This document shows positions 11,580-24,375 of a stretch of 64,000 nucleotides of DNA, in pieces; the stretch's first letter is position 1, and every line of letters begins with the position of its first letter. The notes beneath the pieces are model-generated. The model worked only from the letters and a program-made list of their open reading frames with translations, was not told the origin of the DNA and ran no database searches. Origin of the DNA: Atopsyche davidsoni. Lineage: Eukaryota; Arthropoda; Insecta; Trichoptera; Hydrobiosidae. Both the position numbers and the translations under genes were made by a program. The DNA is taken from NCBI GenBank assembly GCA_022113835.1, contig JAILWY010000023.1, positions 1,922,001-1,986,000 of the forward strand, given 5' to 3'.

Positions 11580-12235
11580 ATTTTTTTGCGAGGGCAATAC
11601 CAGTTAGAACAGCATTTCTACCTCTGGCAACACGAGCTGGAACATCCCGTTATGGAACATAATTTGCAAACATTGAAATGTTGCCAGTTACCACTCTCTT
11701 ACTGCACCACTGATGATGACGACACGCTTTAAAATATATGAAAAGGGTACACACTCACGACAGGACGATACTACGTTTTTTTTTTACCTGTGGCAACACG
11801 AACTGGAATATCCCGTTGTGGGAACTGATTTGCATCGGCCGAAATGTTGATAGTTCTTTGTTGCTGCACAACACTCGGTACAAACTGATGACGTCACGTT
11901 TTATAATTTATAAACACGCTACGTGTTCATGATAGGGCGATACGTTGTCTAAATGTGTCAACACGAGCAGGAATATCCCGTTGTAGGGTTTAATTTGCAC
12001 TGACCGAAATGTTGCCAGTTCCTCGTTATTGCAAAACATTCAGTACAAACTGATGACGTCATGAATATAGCACGTACTATATATACTTTTCCTTCATGTA
12101 GCATCACAAGTTGGAATATCCCGATGTAGTCCTAATTTTATATTCTTTGAAATGTCGCTACAGAGTGGTAAGAGCTCTCCATTATCTACAAATTGATGAC
12201 GTCACTTATATATGAACACGGTACAAACTTGTTTA
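11580..12235 (+). repeat. Diverged four-unit tandem array with CRE-like palindromes
   Basis: Each unit of about 143-172 bp carries, in order, CAACACGAGCTGGAATATCC or variants, CCGTTGTGG, TTTGCA, CCGAAATGTTGCCAGTT and a terminal CAAACTGATGACGTCA. The palindrome TGACGTCA (CRE/ATF type) is perfect in units 2-4 (11889-11896, 12054-12061, 12197-12204) and degenerate in unit 1 (11717-11724). Strand given is that of the motif order. No coding frame spans the array. Confidence 0.75.
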
Positions 12236-15200
12236 GTAACGGACAACACTCATTTCAAAGCAATCAAATACTTTCGATAATTATTTACTTTATTTTAACT
12301 GTGATCATGAACTCCGAAATCTTGCTTTCTATCGGTTTTCAAATGTAAATTGTAAAATAATGACAAAATGAATGTCAGCGAACTTGATACCAAAAGCACG
12401 TCATGTATGTCATAAAATATAGTTTGACCTGGATGCTCGATACGAGAGCTAGGCTCTAGCAATGTAGATGTTCAATCTACAATAGTGAAGTGTCGTAACT
12501 TGGAGTGTAATTGGACTCGAGCGGGACCGAACCCGGTAACAGGCGGCACGAAAGCGTGGGACTTCGTCGATGCAAATTATTGCTCATCACACTTTCTATT
12601 TCGTATGAAGAAGCGGCGTGAAACAAGTTCAATGTGTGCGACCTTTGCTCGATACGTTATAAGTGCAGTCTCTTTCGCACGAACGTGCAGAAAAAATGTG
12701 CACGCGAAAGAGACGACAGATAATAACGGCTGCAGCGGTGTTTTACTTAATTTTTTACCAATCGAATACTCATTAAATATTGCGTTTGATGAGTAATGCT
12801 ATGATGTAATATTTTAACCTTTTTCTAATTGAATTATTTTTTTGTTGAATTATTGTGAAATATACCGACCTGGGCACGCAGTGCAAAATATGACTTCAAC
12901 AGAGGACTGTGACTCCCAAAATGTATATATTAAATAAATAACTTAATCTGAACTTTGAAAACAGTTACATGAATACTCTTTTTAACTAGAATACATCTTT
13001 GATTACTATGTCATGTAGTGAAACCTTTACTTATATAAACAGGACGAAGATGTGACTAATATAACTCAAAAACTTTTTTTTTGTCTTCTGGATTTCTTTT
13101 CAATATATAAAAAATACATAAAGATTTATATTTATTAGCATAATTTAGTTTCACGATAATGGCATGTTATCAAAAATAGAAAATAATGGTGTCATGCGAA
13201 AGTGGGATCATCATTCCTCATTTTAAAAGTAAAATAAAAACTATAATTCATCTTCTAAATAATTGAATTGCTGGAAACCTGAAAACTTCTCAGCTGTCAA
13301 TTTTTAAATTCAATGAAACAAAAAAAAGAAATAATCTCGCGCAATTTGATTTTTTAACGTTTTTCTAATTCTATGTTTAAAGACGGAGATTATTCACACT
13401 ATTTCGTAACAATAAATCTGGGCCTAAACGTGATATCATATATTTTCTGTTACCAGGTAGTTTATTTATTATTTAGTTTTTTTTTTTTTTTCAATAAGAT
13501 AAGTCGTGCTTCGTTTTTTATCACGTGCACTCTCCTGTCAGATTCATTCCACTCCGTCCGGCCGGCCAATCACGCGGCGACTTTCTATTCCACAGACAAG
13601 ATACAAGAAAAACTAACAATCCATCGATACTTGAACGAATTTAATTATTTGCGAAAGGAGCAAACGTAACGGCGATCGTCTATCCCTCTCGCTCCCGTTG
13701 GTCTTGCGGCCCGAAGACTTCCATCTATTCACCGCACAGATGTTGTCTTTAAACGCTGCCAACACAACAACAAAAAAAAAACTTTTAAACGTCATTTCGG
13801 TAGCCGCACCGTTTAACCGCGAAATGTTATTTTATAAATATTACAGTATCATTAAAATAAGTGAAAACCAACCTCCGTTGGCAACTATTATCTATAAGTC
13901 GAGTAAAAAAACTTATACCTGAAATCATCTCCCATACGTGTAAATGAATATATATTTAATGAAGTAATATGTTATTCTCGCTGAGATAAAATGATTTATC
14001 ACACTGCGTATAAACACTGTTTGTTCTTCGCGGTTGTCTGCATATATGTTTATAATAAAATTCCTTTTTGCTGTTTTATCATTACAAGAACATAATAAAT
14101 AAACCGACACGTAAAAAAATCACAGCTTCTGTGAAACTTTCACTAGGTAAAGTGCTAATGTTTTTTAACAGCCCGTGGTCGCGATTCTCTCCATTCATTC
14201 AGTATTTTAAATACTGATTATTTATTTAGAATATTGTTTATCTTTATTATTTAAGAAGTAGTCAGTGACATGCGCTTCCATAATATTAATGAATACAAAT
14301 CAGCTGCGCTCGAAGGACGGTGGCTTTTTAGTACGACTTTCAAGCGCAGAGTATAATATGGAAATTTGACAAAAAAATAATAATGCTCTATGCTAATTTT
14401 TGTATTTTTATTTTATTTACCAATTTTCTTATTTTATTTCCGATTATTTGGTTTTTATTTTAAATAAAAAAATTATGATTATAAAAAACATACGTGACCT
14501 TATAATATAAGATATATGGAAGGACATGACTTTATACAAGCGTAAGAAGTATCGTACATTTGCACGGGTGTCGGGTGAAGACGATTGCTCGGACCTGGTC
14601 TCCGTCCCGCAAGGCGTCCGTAGAAAGCGACAGTGGCTGTGCTGGAGAACCGTTACCCGAGCAGCAGCAGCAGCACTCAGCCACAGTGGTAACGACGGGC
14701 CCAATCGAGCAATCGAATGCAATAATCGATTTATTAAAAATAATATATTTCGCATTTCCGAAATGGAATTCGCATAATCAAATACTCGATTCGGATATAT
14801 GCATAGTAAGATATTTGGTAAGGAAATATTTCGCTATGTTCTTATGTCAGAAATTCTTGTTGTATCTCCATAAAATTAATAATTTTTTCGATTTAATTGT
14901 TATGAATTATTCGAATAAAAATCGTTTTGCCCATCACTAGCACACGCAGCGGCTCCCGTTTTATTTAATTTTAATTACAGCAATTGCGGTGTTGGTGTGC
15001 ATAAAAAACTGATATCCTTCTTCAGTCCCTTTGCAGGTGTATAAATTGCGTATTTTTTTAAACTATGATTGAATATTTATTAAAGTTGTTACAAATAATC
15101 GCAATAGTTTCTACAAAAAAAAAATACACATGTCACATGTAACGAAATTGGGTTGTTTCTTCGAGGTTTTTGTGTCAATGATAAAAATTATATTCTTTTT

Positions 15201-17043
15201 CCAATACAAATTAAGTGCCATGTTTAACTATATTTTTAAAAAAATAAATATGATAAGAAATCTATTAACAGTTTTAAACTATGCAAGCAGTCTTGCATGA
15301 ACCGTTGTATTTTTTTAAATATGAACTTTTATTTTAATAAAGCTCTATCGAAATCTAAACCTATGTTTACGTATTAAATAAGTTCTTGGTTTTTTTTTGT
15401 ATAGAAATTCGCTGGAGGCGTTCCCCTTAAAAAGACACACGCAGCTCACTTTCGTTTACCGAAAAATTAAAAACGAAGAGTGTTAAAATTCACTATCGCT
15501 AATTGACGCCATGTCTAAACTGAAGTGCCGTGCACTCATCATAATTCGTTAACTTTCATTTACCTGATCGAGATATCAGCTAAACTCCGGCCTAATGGCG
15601 TGCTGTGACTAAATCCACCGACCGTGCAGCACTGACGAGCGCAACTTTCATGGATCGTGGAATGAAATTCTCAAAGGCGTATCGAATCTTACGCGTTTCA
15701 ATTTAGTCAATTACTTGCTGTTTGATTTCGCCTAAAGCCTCCATAAACCGAAAAATTTCCTAATATTTTATTTATTTCTATTCCACAAGCGGAAGACACC
15801 CGAGCGCAGATAATCTGAGAACAAGAAATCTGTAGCAACTCTATAAAAGGAAAAAACCGTACGAAGCTTAAAATTATCTGCAAATTGTATTTGTCAATAA
15901 TCTGGGAATATATTAGCAGTGTCAAAATCAAGAATAATTAGATTTTTTTTCAAATTATAAAATATTTTTTCAGTTTCAATATATTTCATCCATTTACAAA
16001 ATCATTTTTTGATAGTAAACTATAACTGTTATAGTGCTAACATGTCTAAAAAAATAGCTTCAGTTTTTACTGAACAGTCTCAGGGCATTCGTGGCACGGA
16101 AATATTAATTATTATGCACATATCATGATAGGAATGTGCGTATAAATATTCCGTAGTGTTTGGATTATTATATGTACTCGCACAATTTAAAGCACAGAGG
16201 TATTTTTTTTTATGCGGTTATAACTAATATTTTCAAGATCCGCTTAGACAAAAAATTTATATCTCATAAATTAAAACTAGCAGTTATTAATTATAAGTAA
16301 ATTGCAATATGATTAATATTCTCTCATTACGAACGGCTGTAAACGAACTGAATATTTCAGAACAAAAATTATAGTCTGGAATAAAATTCTCACCTGTGTT
16401 ATGACATTTTAGATCGAAATTACATTTTTGATCTATTCGAATTTACTTTTTAGATTATTATATAAATATGACAACAAGTTAATAGTAAATAATATAAATG
16501 ATGAATGTATGCAGTATTTTGAATGCTACTGTATACAAGTAAAACGCCTGTAACCTTACGTGAATCACCCAGTAGAGTCGGTCATGCTCTATAAGTGGGA
16601 GGTGCCGGAGATGTCTGCGGACTGCAAAACCCTTTCGAGGCATGCCGAGGTACCTGTCCGTGTCTTATTCACTCACACGATATGACCGTAGCATGATAAG
16701 TGCCCATCCACTCCCACACAATACACGCCGCGTTGAGGTATAATCATACCCCGCACTGTGCTCCGTTTCACTCGCACACCGATCGACTAACGACTAACGT
16801 ATCGCATTACGACTGTCCACTTTTAGTTCTTCTGAATTAACCTTTCTTTTTTTTTTTTTTTTTAAATTATCAATAAATAAAACAATGGTTAATTTACATC
16901 TCACGTTTACGTGAATCACCCAGTTTGTTGGATCATACAAGTGGGAGATGTTGGAGGCCTATCGCAATACGATTGCGGCGTGAATATACAGGGTTTATGG
17001 CACATAGGCTGTGACGTCATTAAACTACACTCTGAGAATGATA
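12236..17043. other. Long non-coding stretch
   Basis: No supportable gene. Contains short hairpins at 12463-12480 (TGTAGAT/ATCTACA) and 12668-12714 (GTCTCTTTCGC / GCGAAAGAGAC), a CAG5 run near 14662, the right end of a TAGTGATGGG-type hAT relative (CCCATCACTAG near 14930-14940) without a visible left end, and two related direct repeats starting ACGTGAATCACCCAGT at about 16558 and 16911. Confidence 0.5.
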
Positions 17044-17350
17044 TTAACACACTAAAGGCGGGGCGGGTACTAGTACCCGCTTCGCTGACTGCCGTCTAAA
17101 AGCGGGGCGGGTACTGTAGTAGCCGCCCCGCGATATCATTTGGGTTGGCAACCCCTGTTTTAAAATTTAAATTGTATGCATAATAAATTATTGATAGACT
17201 AATTAACTCGGAGTTGCTAAACGGAAAAAAATAATCAAAGATTGCAAAGGGTTAATGTATAGACTAGATTTCGCACGCGCAATTTTACGCGAATTTTGCG
17301 CGCTACGCACATCAGTTTAGTCAATTTGGTACCCGCCTAAAGTGTGTTAA
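17044..17350. mobile_element. piggyBac-type MITE
   Basis: TTAA at both ends (17044-17047, 17347-17350) with inverted ends CACACTAAAGGCGGG / CACACTTTAGGCGGG. Subterminal palindrome GCGGGTACTAGTACCCGC, and right-end sequence GCGCAATTTTACGCGAATTT shared with the inverse of the 7567-7995 element. No transposase. Confidence 0.8.
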
Positions 17351-20300
17351 AATCGTTGCAATTGACTTGCAAAAAATATATATATATATATACTACTACT
17401 ACTTAGCCAATTAAAGTGTGTTTTGTATTGGCTTATCTATCATTGTGTTGGTTGATCAATCTATTAGAAACCGTACGTACGCCTATCTATAAAGCTTTCA
17501 AAAGCGGAGTACGACAAGTGAAAATATTGCATTATTCATACGTGTGCAAAAAAGATGACACACAACTCTGTTGTAAATATATTTTTCTTGTGTTTATTTT
17601 TGATCTCCCAAAATGCTTCGGCTCTTGATTGTCTGGCAGACACGCTGGCGTTTCTTTCGAGCCGTGCTTCTGAAATTCTTCGTCGGCGATGTGCTCGGCC
17701 ACCTCGGAAGGGCCGGGCTCGGCAACCTTGATCCGGCGAGACCTTTGGGAAGAGCCGTGCTTCTATTTATGCATCGCTCTATTGTTCAGATTAATGCCAG
17801 GTTTCAGTGGTTCGAAAAAACTAACGGAGATACGTATCCATTTTAGAACGAGGCCACACCTACAGATAGCCTGAGTGCTCTTATAATATATATATATATA
17901 TAAATCAAAGGTATCACTATTGACATAAAATGGCTTATGAGTTTTTGAAATTTTTATTAAATTCGTTTCAATTTAAAAATAAAAAATTACTACTTCTAAC
18001 ACGCTTCTCGCATGTATACATATAATGAAACCCACGCTCGAGAATAATTAATCAACAAACGTGCAAACGTTGTGAATGCCGCCAGTATTCGTCGTTTTTA
18101 AAAATCTTACTACAAAATAATCCATTAATCCTAAAATTTAGATCACATAATTATTTCTGAACATCTATTGGTGCGGTGTTGATCAGCACAAATGGGCCAT
18201 TTCATAAGAATTGTGTATCTACCGGAACTGACGCACCGGGAAAACTGTCTGTGCTGGCGCAATATTTTGTCAATTTTGCACAGAAACAGCGTGTATCTGT
18301 GCAATTGTACACTAATGAAATAGTTTCAGAATCGATATAATGACAATAATTGATGGGACCGTCCCTTCATAGTCGGAGCAGATGACGCAATGGCGTGGTG
18401 AGGATGACGTAAGCCGACTTTCCGAAGCTCTGCGTTCCGCGATATTGCCGAGGCTTCAGGAAAATTTATGACTCAGTGTCTTGAAAATTGTAGCGAAACG
18501 AAATCGTATTTTTGTGCAATAAACGTGACGTGTCAACACAAATACGTACGACCACTAAGAATTAATAAATTAAATAATCATTTTTAAAAGATAGTGCACT
18601 GGCTTATTTTTTTCCTCATCGTTTTATCTAAACTCGTTATCTACCAAAAATCTTTTTTTTTTATCGGATAAAATTTTGGTGCTAGAAATGATTCCAATAT
18701 TTAGGATGACATCACGGGTTACAAAAAAACGTGTCCAGCAGTGGAAACCTGAGCCGGTCCGGGATCAACCGTGTTGGCGATATTATTGCATTTGCATGTG
18801 CTAGCAACACCACGCGCGTCAGAGCGAGACGCTATCGTGAATTCTCTGCGGTGGAAAGAGACACAGCACACGTGCCGTGCGACCGGGACGGTGCTATCCG
18901 CCGCGCAACAAGCACGAGCGAGACAACACAAAAGTTCTAATTTCAGAATCAGCTGTCCTGGATAAACAAACGAGATTTTTGCTCGCGTGCCTTGTGGAGG
19001 TGTACCGGGTCCCTTCGCTTTGTATCAACGCGGTGCACTTTTCCGAGATACACCGCCTGTACTACGACACGCCGAAACTCGTTTCGCTCGCTTATCCCGT
19101 ATCGGTGTACCGTCTTGCGGCGTTTTGTTCGGGCGAGGTACACTCTTTCGTGAAACACCGTCGTATAATACCCGACAGGTTTTTTTTTTTATTATTGTTT
19201 TTTTTTTTTCACTTTTTGTATTAGGCCGTTTCGACTTTCAACATCAAACGGTCACGAGTTCTTGTGTTACACGTTTGTAAGGCAACGGAGTGTGCTTTTG
19301 AATGTTCTTTCAGCGTAAAAGTTTCAACATTGCATGTAATATAATGTCCATAATGAAATTAAAAAGTACATGCATATCCACAAGTAAAATGAACTATACT
19401 ATCGAAAATTAAACACGAAAAAATGCTTTAAAATAAAATACTAATCTTAAATATAATATTTTGAAAAATAATTATTATAGTATGGATTAGATTTTATTAA
19501 AATCATACTTAAATTAGAAGGGTTCTACTGAAATATGGCTAGGTATACGAATATTAAAAACAGTTGATCAGTTGTTTTTTTCTTCTTTAGTTTGTTTTAA
19601 AGACGATCAAAGTGATCCTTTGTGTATTTTAAATATTTAATATCTTTTTTATGAGGTGTTCACTTTTTCAACGCTGCTGCTACCGTTCACTCGTTTATTG
19701 TCAACTAGTTTATTCGCCTCCCTCTCGCACAGCACCGGCGACCGCTACACGTGTCCCTCTCTGCGTTTACTGTTATTTTATTAAATTATCATCAAGCATG
19801 TCTGTCTCACTCCACCTCGCATACGTCACCGCGCCGCCGTCTCGCTCCTCGGGGAACGGGTTCGCACCAAGGGCCAAATTAAAGACGACTGTTTTGTTTT
19901 TAAATTTGCCACACGAACGTGAATCTTATGTGCGGCGTGCATACAGATGATTTTTGCTCGGCGGACGAGATTTATTTTTTAAATTAATAGCGCTCACGTG
20001 CCCGGTATGCGAAAGTCGTCCTTATTTTGGGCTCACGGAAGTTGTGTTTTCAGCGAGTTTCATTATTTTAAAGAAAATTAATACGTGCGGAAAAATACGG
20101 TAATGATTTAATTATATATTTCATTTTAGTTCGAGGAAAACACGTCAGAATTGGCAGTGTTTTTATTTTTTATTTTTAAGTCATCGACCTCGCAGACCTT
20201 TTATTACGTCTCGCAGTCCCTCGACACAATCTATTTCATAAAGAGTATATTGCTTTATTGAAGTGAAGTGTATATATATATATATATATGATAATTGTTC

Positions 20301-20454
20301 AACGAATTAATATTATTATAAATTGTTATTTTACTTATGCAGATTAGCGTTAAAATTCGCACGCGGTCTCAAAAATTCTATGGTAATCAAATCAAACGAG
20401 AAAAATCAACATTTTACTAGCAACATCAACAAATTCGGTTTCAGGCTTGCATAA
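17351..20454. other. Non-coding stretch with GC-rich patches
   Basis: Patches of higher GC at 17640-17770, 18720-18930, 19000-19160 and 19680-19870. 19001-19070 and 19114-19180 are related (GGTGTACCG, then TACAC or AAACACCG). An 18276-18304 hairpin has TTGCACAGA / TCTGTGCAA arms. No gene recognised. Confidence 0.45.
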
Positions 20455-20620
20455 CGATTGTAACTCTCGTTTAGTTTCTGAGCCACGCAGGTCGGAAATG
20501 ACGACGCCGCCACGCTACGATAGTCAAGAGTTGTGGGTTCGAAACCCACCTATGTCGAATAATTGTTTTTAAGTATCCTGTATGTAGAAATAAATAATAA
20601 TTTTGATTTGTAAAAAGCTT
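20455..20620 (+). mobile_element. Probable tRNA-derived SINE
   Basis: Contains GTGGGTTCGAAACCCAC, a perfect 5-bp T-stem with 7-nt loop and a consensus B box, and ends in an AATAAATAATAATTTTGATT-like 3' tail. No matching acceptor stem can be found around it, so it is not an intact tRNA gene. Boundaries are approximate. Confidence 0.45.
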
Positions 20621-20867
20621 TTCAATATTTATAAACATTTTTTAGTGTTTGGAGTAATTTAGACGTGTTTATTAGCAAGTGTGGCCCCTTCGCCATCACT
20701 ATTTGTCGAGAGGCAGCGTATGATGCTTGTTCGAGCGAAACTTATTTAAGGCCGAGTGAATATTGATCCTTTGCGAAAGCGTGGTATTTATTGGAAAATA
20801 TGCGCGCCGGTCGGTCAATATTATTGTTTTGATTTTTCTATTTATAAATCAGGTGTGAACGCACCCT

Positions 20868-20998
20868 TATCGCGCGCGACACCACGCACACCGGCGCACG
20901 CACGCACACACGCACACAGGCCCGCGCGCAGGCACACGCACACGCGCGCACACATGCACACATGCGCACATGCACACATGCACGGGCACACACACTCG
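20868..20998. repeat. Alternating purine-pyrimidine (CA/CG/TG) tract
   Basis: About 130 bp of imperfect CACACGCACG, GCGCGC and ACATGCACACATG repeats. The pattern of alternating purine and pyrimidine favours left-handed DNA. Both strands stay open by composition alone, so the frames here are not genes. Confidence 0.8.
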
Positions 20999-21414
20999 CG
21001 GCCCGACCTCCTCGCGCGGCTGCCGCGGGACTCGATTCCAATTCGTATTTAGATCGGCCAGTGGGAGCGGGATGGCTATACGACTTTTCACAAAGATACT
21101 AAAAAAAATTGATACTCGCTATTCAATTTTCATCAATTCGAAAAAAATCGTTTAATCCAAACACGTTGTACTCTAAAATCTATTTTCGTAATTTCCACGT
21201 TATATGTCTGAATTGGGTTAGCTCAAAGAGTAGGCGTATGCATCCCAAGTTATATGTATATTATTCTAATTTATTTACACAAGTCTCATTATCAGCAACG
21301 CGCGTTGAAGACACGCATGCTGTGCTTATTCTTTCGAGTGTTGATAGTTATTTCATTTGTTCATAATGCTCCAAATTTTTTTCTTAAATATTTTTCTAAA
21401 ATAAATTATGAATA

Positions 21415-21819
21415 CAGTAAAAACCTCGATATAACGGACCCCTGTTTAACGGATTTCGGATATAACGGACAAAAAATCCTATCAAATGTTTAAAATGCGA
21501 AAATGTAAAAAAATATTTTTATTTCGTAATTTTCGAAAGTTGATTATAAAAAAACAGCCAACTTCAAAAGTGCAATTAAAACTTGATTCATCTTAGTAGG
21601 ATTACCGAAAGAAAGCTCGTCGATATCAAACATCAACGTCACTTCACGACGAGTGTCCGAAGACAATTAAATAAAATTTTGTTTGTATTTTGAATTTTTT
21701 ATTTTTACAGTGTATTTTCAAAAAAAATGGTTTTATTTTTAACCTATTTTTATACGGACTTTCGGCTTTAACGGACACCCCCCTCCTCCCAATTGGTCCT
21801 TTACATCGAGGTTTTACTG
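21415..21819. mobile_element. Tigger/pogo-like MITE, second family
   Basis: Inverted ends CAGTAAAAACCTCGATATAA and CAGTAAAACCTCGATGTAAA (inverse of the right end), flanked by TA (21413-21414, 21820-21821). Internal TAACGGAC repeats near both ends. 405 bp, no transposase. Confidence 0.8.
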
Positions 21820-21821
21820 TA

Positions 21822-23823
21822 ATATAAACGTTGTGAGTATATTTTATAAACAATTTTTTTTCCAATAGGGCGCTTTTGGATTTATTTACTCTGTGATTTT
21901 ACATCGCGTCATCTGTCAAACACTATTCCAACAACACAATATAAATATAATAAATTCGCTTTGAACTTAACCCTGTTGCGATTACGTAAATTCTTCACAA
22001 ATCAGTAATAAATTTACGCACAGACGTTCTTCAATTCATCAGGATGTGTATTATTGTTATACGCACGCGGAAAGCCTCCAGCGAGCGTTACGTCGGGCAT
22101 AAATGAATAAAGCCGATTATGAGCGCGGAGGAAACGGACGATACAAAGTTGCCGGGGAGTGAACGAGACGAATTATAATTAAGTATAGTTCGCGGGTCGG
22201 AACGGGATAAAAATATAGGTATCGAGATGGTGCGATAGAGACGGCAGACGCGCAAGTGGGCCAAGTGAAAGAGAAGCTCGCCGAGCTGCGCGAGACTGAC
22301 GGATGAGTTTCAAAACCGTGACGTTTTTTCGTAAAATGTGCGAAAAAGCTACGCGAAAACTTTAAAATTATATTTTAAATACATTGTATTCGTTTTAAAA
22401 TAACGTGTTGATAATTTATACTGCCGTGATTGCGCATTTTCATCACCGTAATAAGCTTTACTTTTTAAGGACTCACAGCTGAGAATGTTGTTACGCATTG
22501 GCAAATGCACTCGGTGTGTGGCGTATGTGCTCGTTTTCTTTAAAATGCACATTTATCCGGCATTTTTTTTTCACAACGAACCCGTTTAATGTGTTTATTG
22601 TATTTATGTCAGTATAAAACAGTGCAAAGCGTGTCTAGAATCAGTTGCTATGCAAAAACGCCAAGTCGACGCATAAGTACTGGGTATTTAGTTCACGTGT
22701 AAGAGATAAGACTGTGTCCTTATTGGTGTGCCGTTAACTACGCTGAATGTATCTAATTACGTTTGCAACGGCAGTAAATTAGCGATGAAAACAATCGCTT
22801 ACTTTCAACACTCGATAACTTAAGATTAATGATTACAAGCCATCGACTTACACGACTAATTATAAAACCGTTCATGTAAAATTACTTAGACACGAACTAC
22901 TGTAAAATAGGGCGTCTTTGGCCCGGGATGATATTTAATTTAAAAAATGTATAAATTAGGAGATTTTTTTTATTATAAGGATCCTCCCTCTTTTAGTGAT
23001 GCTTAGGTTTTTTTAGATTTTTTTTTTCGAGTACTTTTTGCTAGGAACACTCATAACACGTCATAATTATCTCGTAGAATTGAAATAAAATTAAACCAGA
23101 CGATTACGTGAACAGCACTCCAGTTTGATAAATTTAGCGGCGGTGAAGGTTATTACATTAAAACGTTATTACATTATTTGATAAAAAAAAAAAGAACAAA
23201 ATAGTACATAGCACTCCCTTACCTAACAATTGCTTATTCACTTTCGATTTGCTGGAAACCCGAGGGTCGAAGAAGTGTGGCTAATCGAGCAGTTTTATAG
23301 AAAATAAATAATAATCGAAATGTACCATGAAAAATCTGTTTGCTGTGATATCTTTCAGTTAAAAAGCGGATTCGTTGTGTGGATGCAAAATGAATAGAAA
23401 ACAATAAGTAATATTTTTGGCTGCGGCAGTTCCAGCTGCGCGCAAACCTTTTCAAATCAATTGCAGTAATTATTGTAGAAATCGATCATCTGCGAACATA
23501 TAATAATGTGCAGATCTCACCAGGCCAATTATACATATCGATGCTGGGTTTTTTCTACTGCAGACAGTGGCGTGCGGTAAAATATAATTAAAAGTGTGCA
23601 AATTTAATGAACTGTTTTTACAAGTACAGCACTGTAGATAAGTATTTACGCTTTCAGACAAATATATATGTCTTAGGTATTATACATGACTTATTGAGTA
23701 CATATTATAAAAAATAAATAAAAACGAAATTAATTTCTGTTACAACAAAGTGAAATTTTAATCAAAGTTTATAAAAAAAAGACTATTGAAAACCAGCATC
23801 GTGCCTATATTTTAACTTATATG
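21822..23823. other. Non-coding stretch
   Basis: No gene seen. 22060-22320 is richer in GC and less repetitive than its surroundings; the rest is AT-rich. Confidence 0.45.
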
Positions 23824-24375
23824 TACCTTCTTCTTTCGTTGCCTCTCCTCATAGGAGGTTGGTGACCATTTTCTTGAACTTGTCTCTATCTTGGGCCAGT
23901 CTCACCAGTCCGTCTACACTTCCGATCTCCAGCCACTGGCGCAAATTCCGCATCCACGCGAACTTTCTTCTTCCAGTGCCCCTTTTTCTTCGAATTTTCC
24001 GTGGACAATCGGCTAGAAGAGAATGCCATACTTATTACGAATAATGTGACCAAAATAGGAGACAACATCAAGAGTTCCCTTTCTTTGCGCATTCTGTGCA
24101 AGACTCTTTCGTTTGTGACGCGGTCAACCCATGGTATCTTAAGGATTCTCCTTCAATTCTTCGCATAGTAGCGGTCTTGAGTGTCCAGGCTTGAACTCCA
24201 TAAAGAAGAACTGAGACGACATAGCACTTAGTGAATCTCCATTGAGATTTCAGGGTTATGTCTCTTGAGCATAGTGCTTTCCTCAAACTATTGAATGTAC
24301 TGCGTGCTGTCTCAATCCTGATCGGGATCCCAGTTCTCATTCAACCAGCTGCCCAAATACTTGAATCTTCCCATG
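23824..24375 (-). pseudogene. LINE (non-LTR retrotransposon) reverse transcriptase C-terminal remnant
   Basis: Reading leftwards with frameshifts: FKYLGSWLNENWDPD, IRIETARSTFNSLRKALCSR, KCYVVSVLLYGVQAWTLKTA, then PWVDRVTNERVLHRMRKERE and finally MRNLRQWLEIGSVDGLVRLA..DRDKF and a stop near 23854. These blocks are typical of the region after the reverse transcriptase domain in insect endonuclease-type LINEs (RTE-like). Frameshifts and gaps show it is dead. A shorter copy of its end is at 49030-49155. Confidence 0.75.

Noticed and set aside
20525..20560. Intact tRNA gene
   Set aside because: Perfect T-arm only; no matching acceptor stem or D-arm, so SINE is the better call.
20756..21091. His/Thr- or Cys/Val-rich repeat proteins
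   Set aside because: All frames stay open because of the CA/CG repeat.
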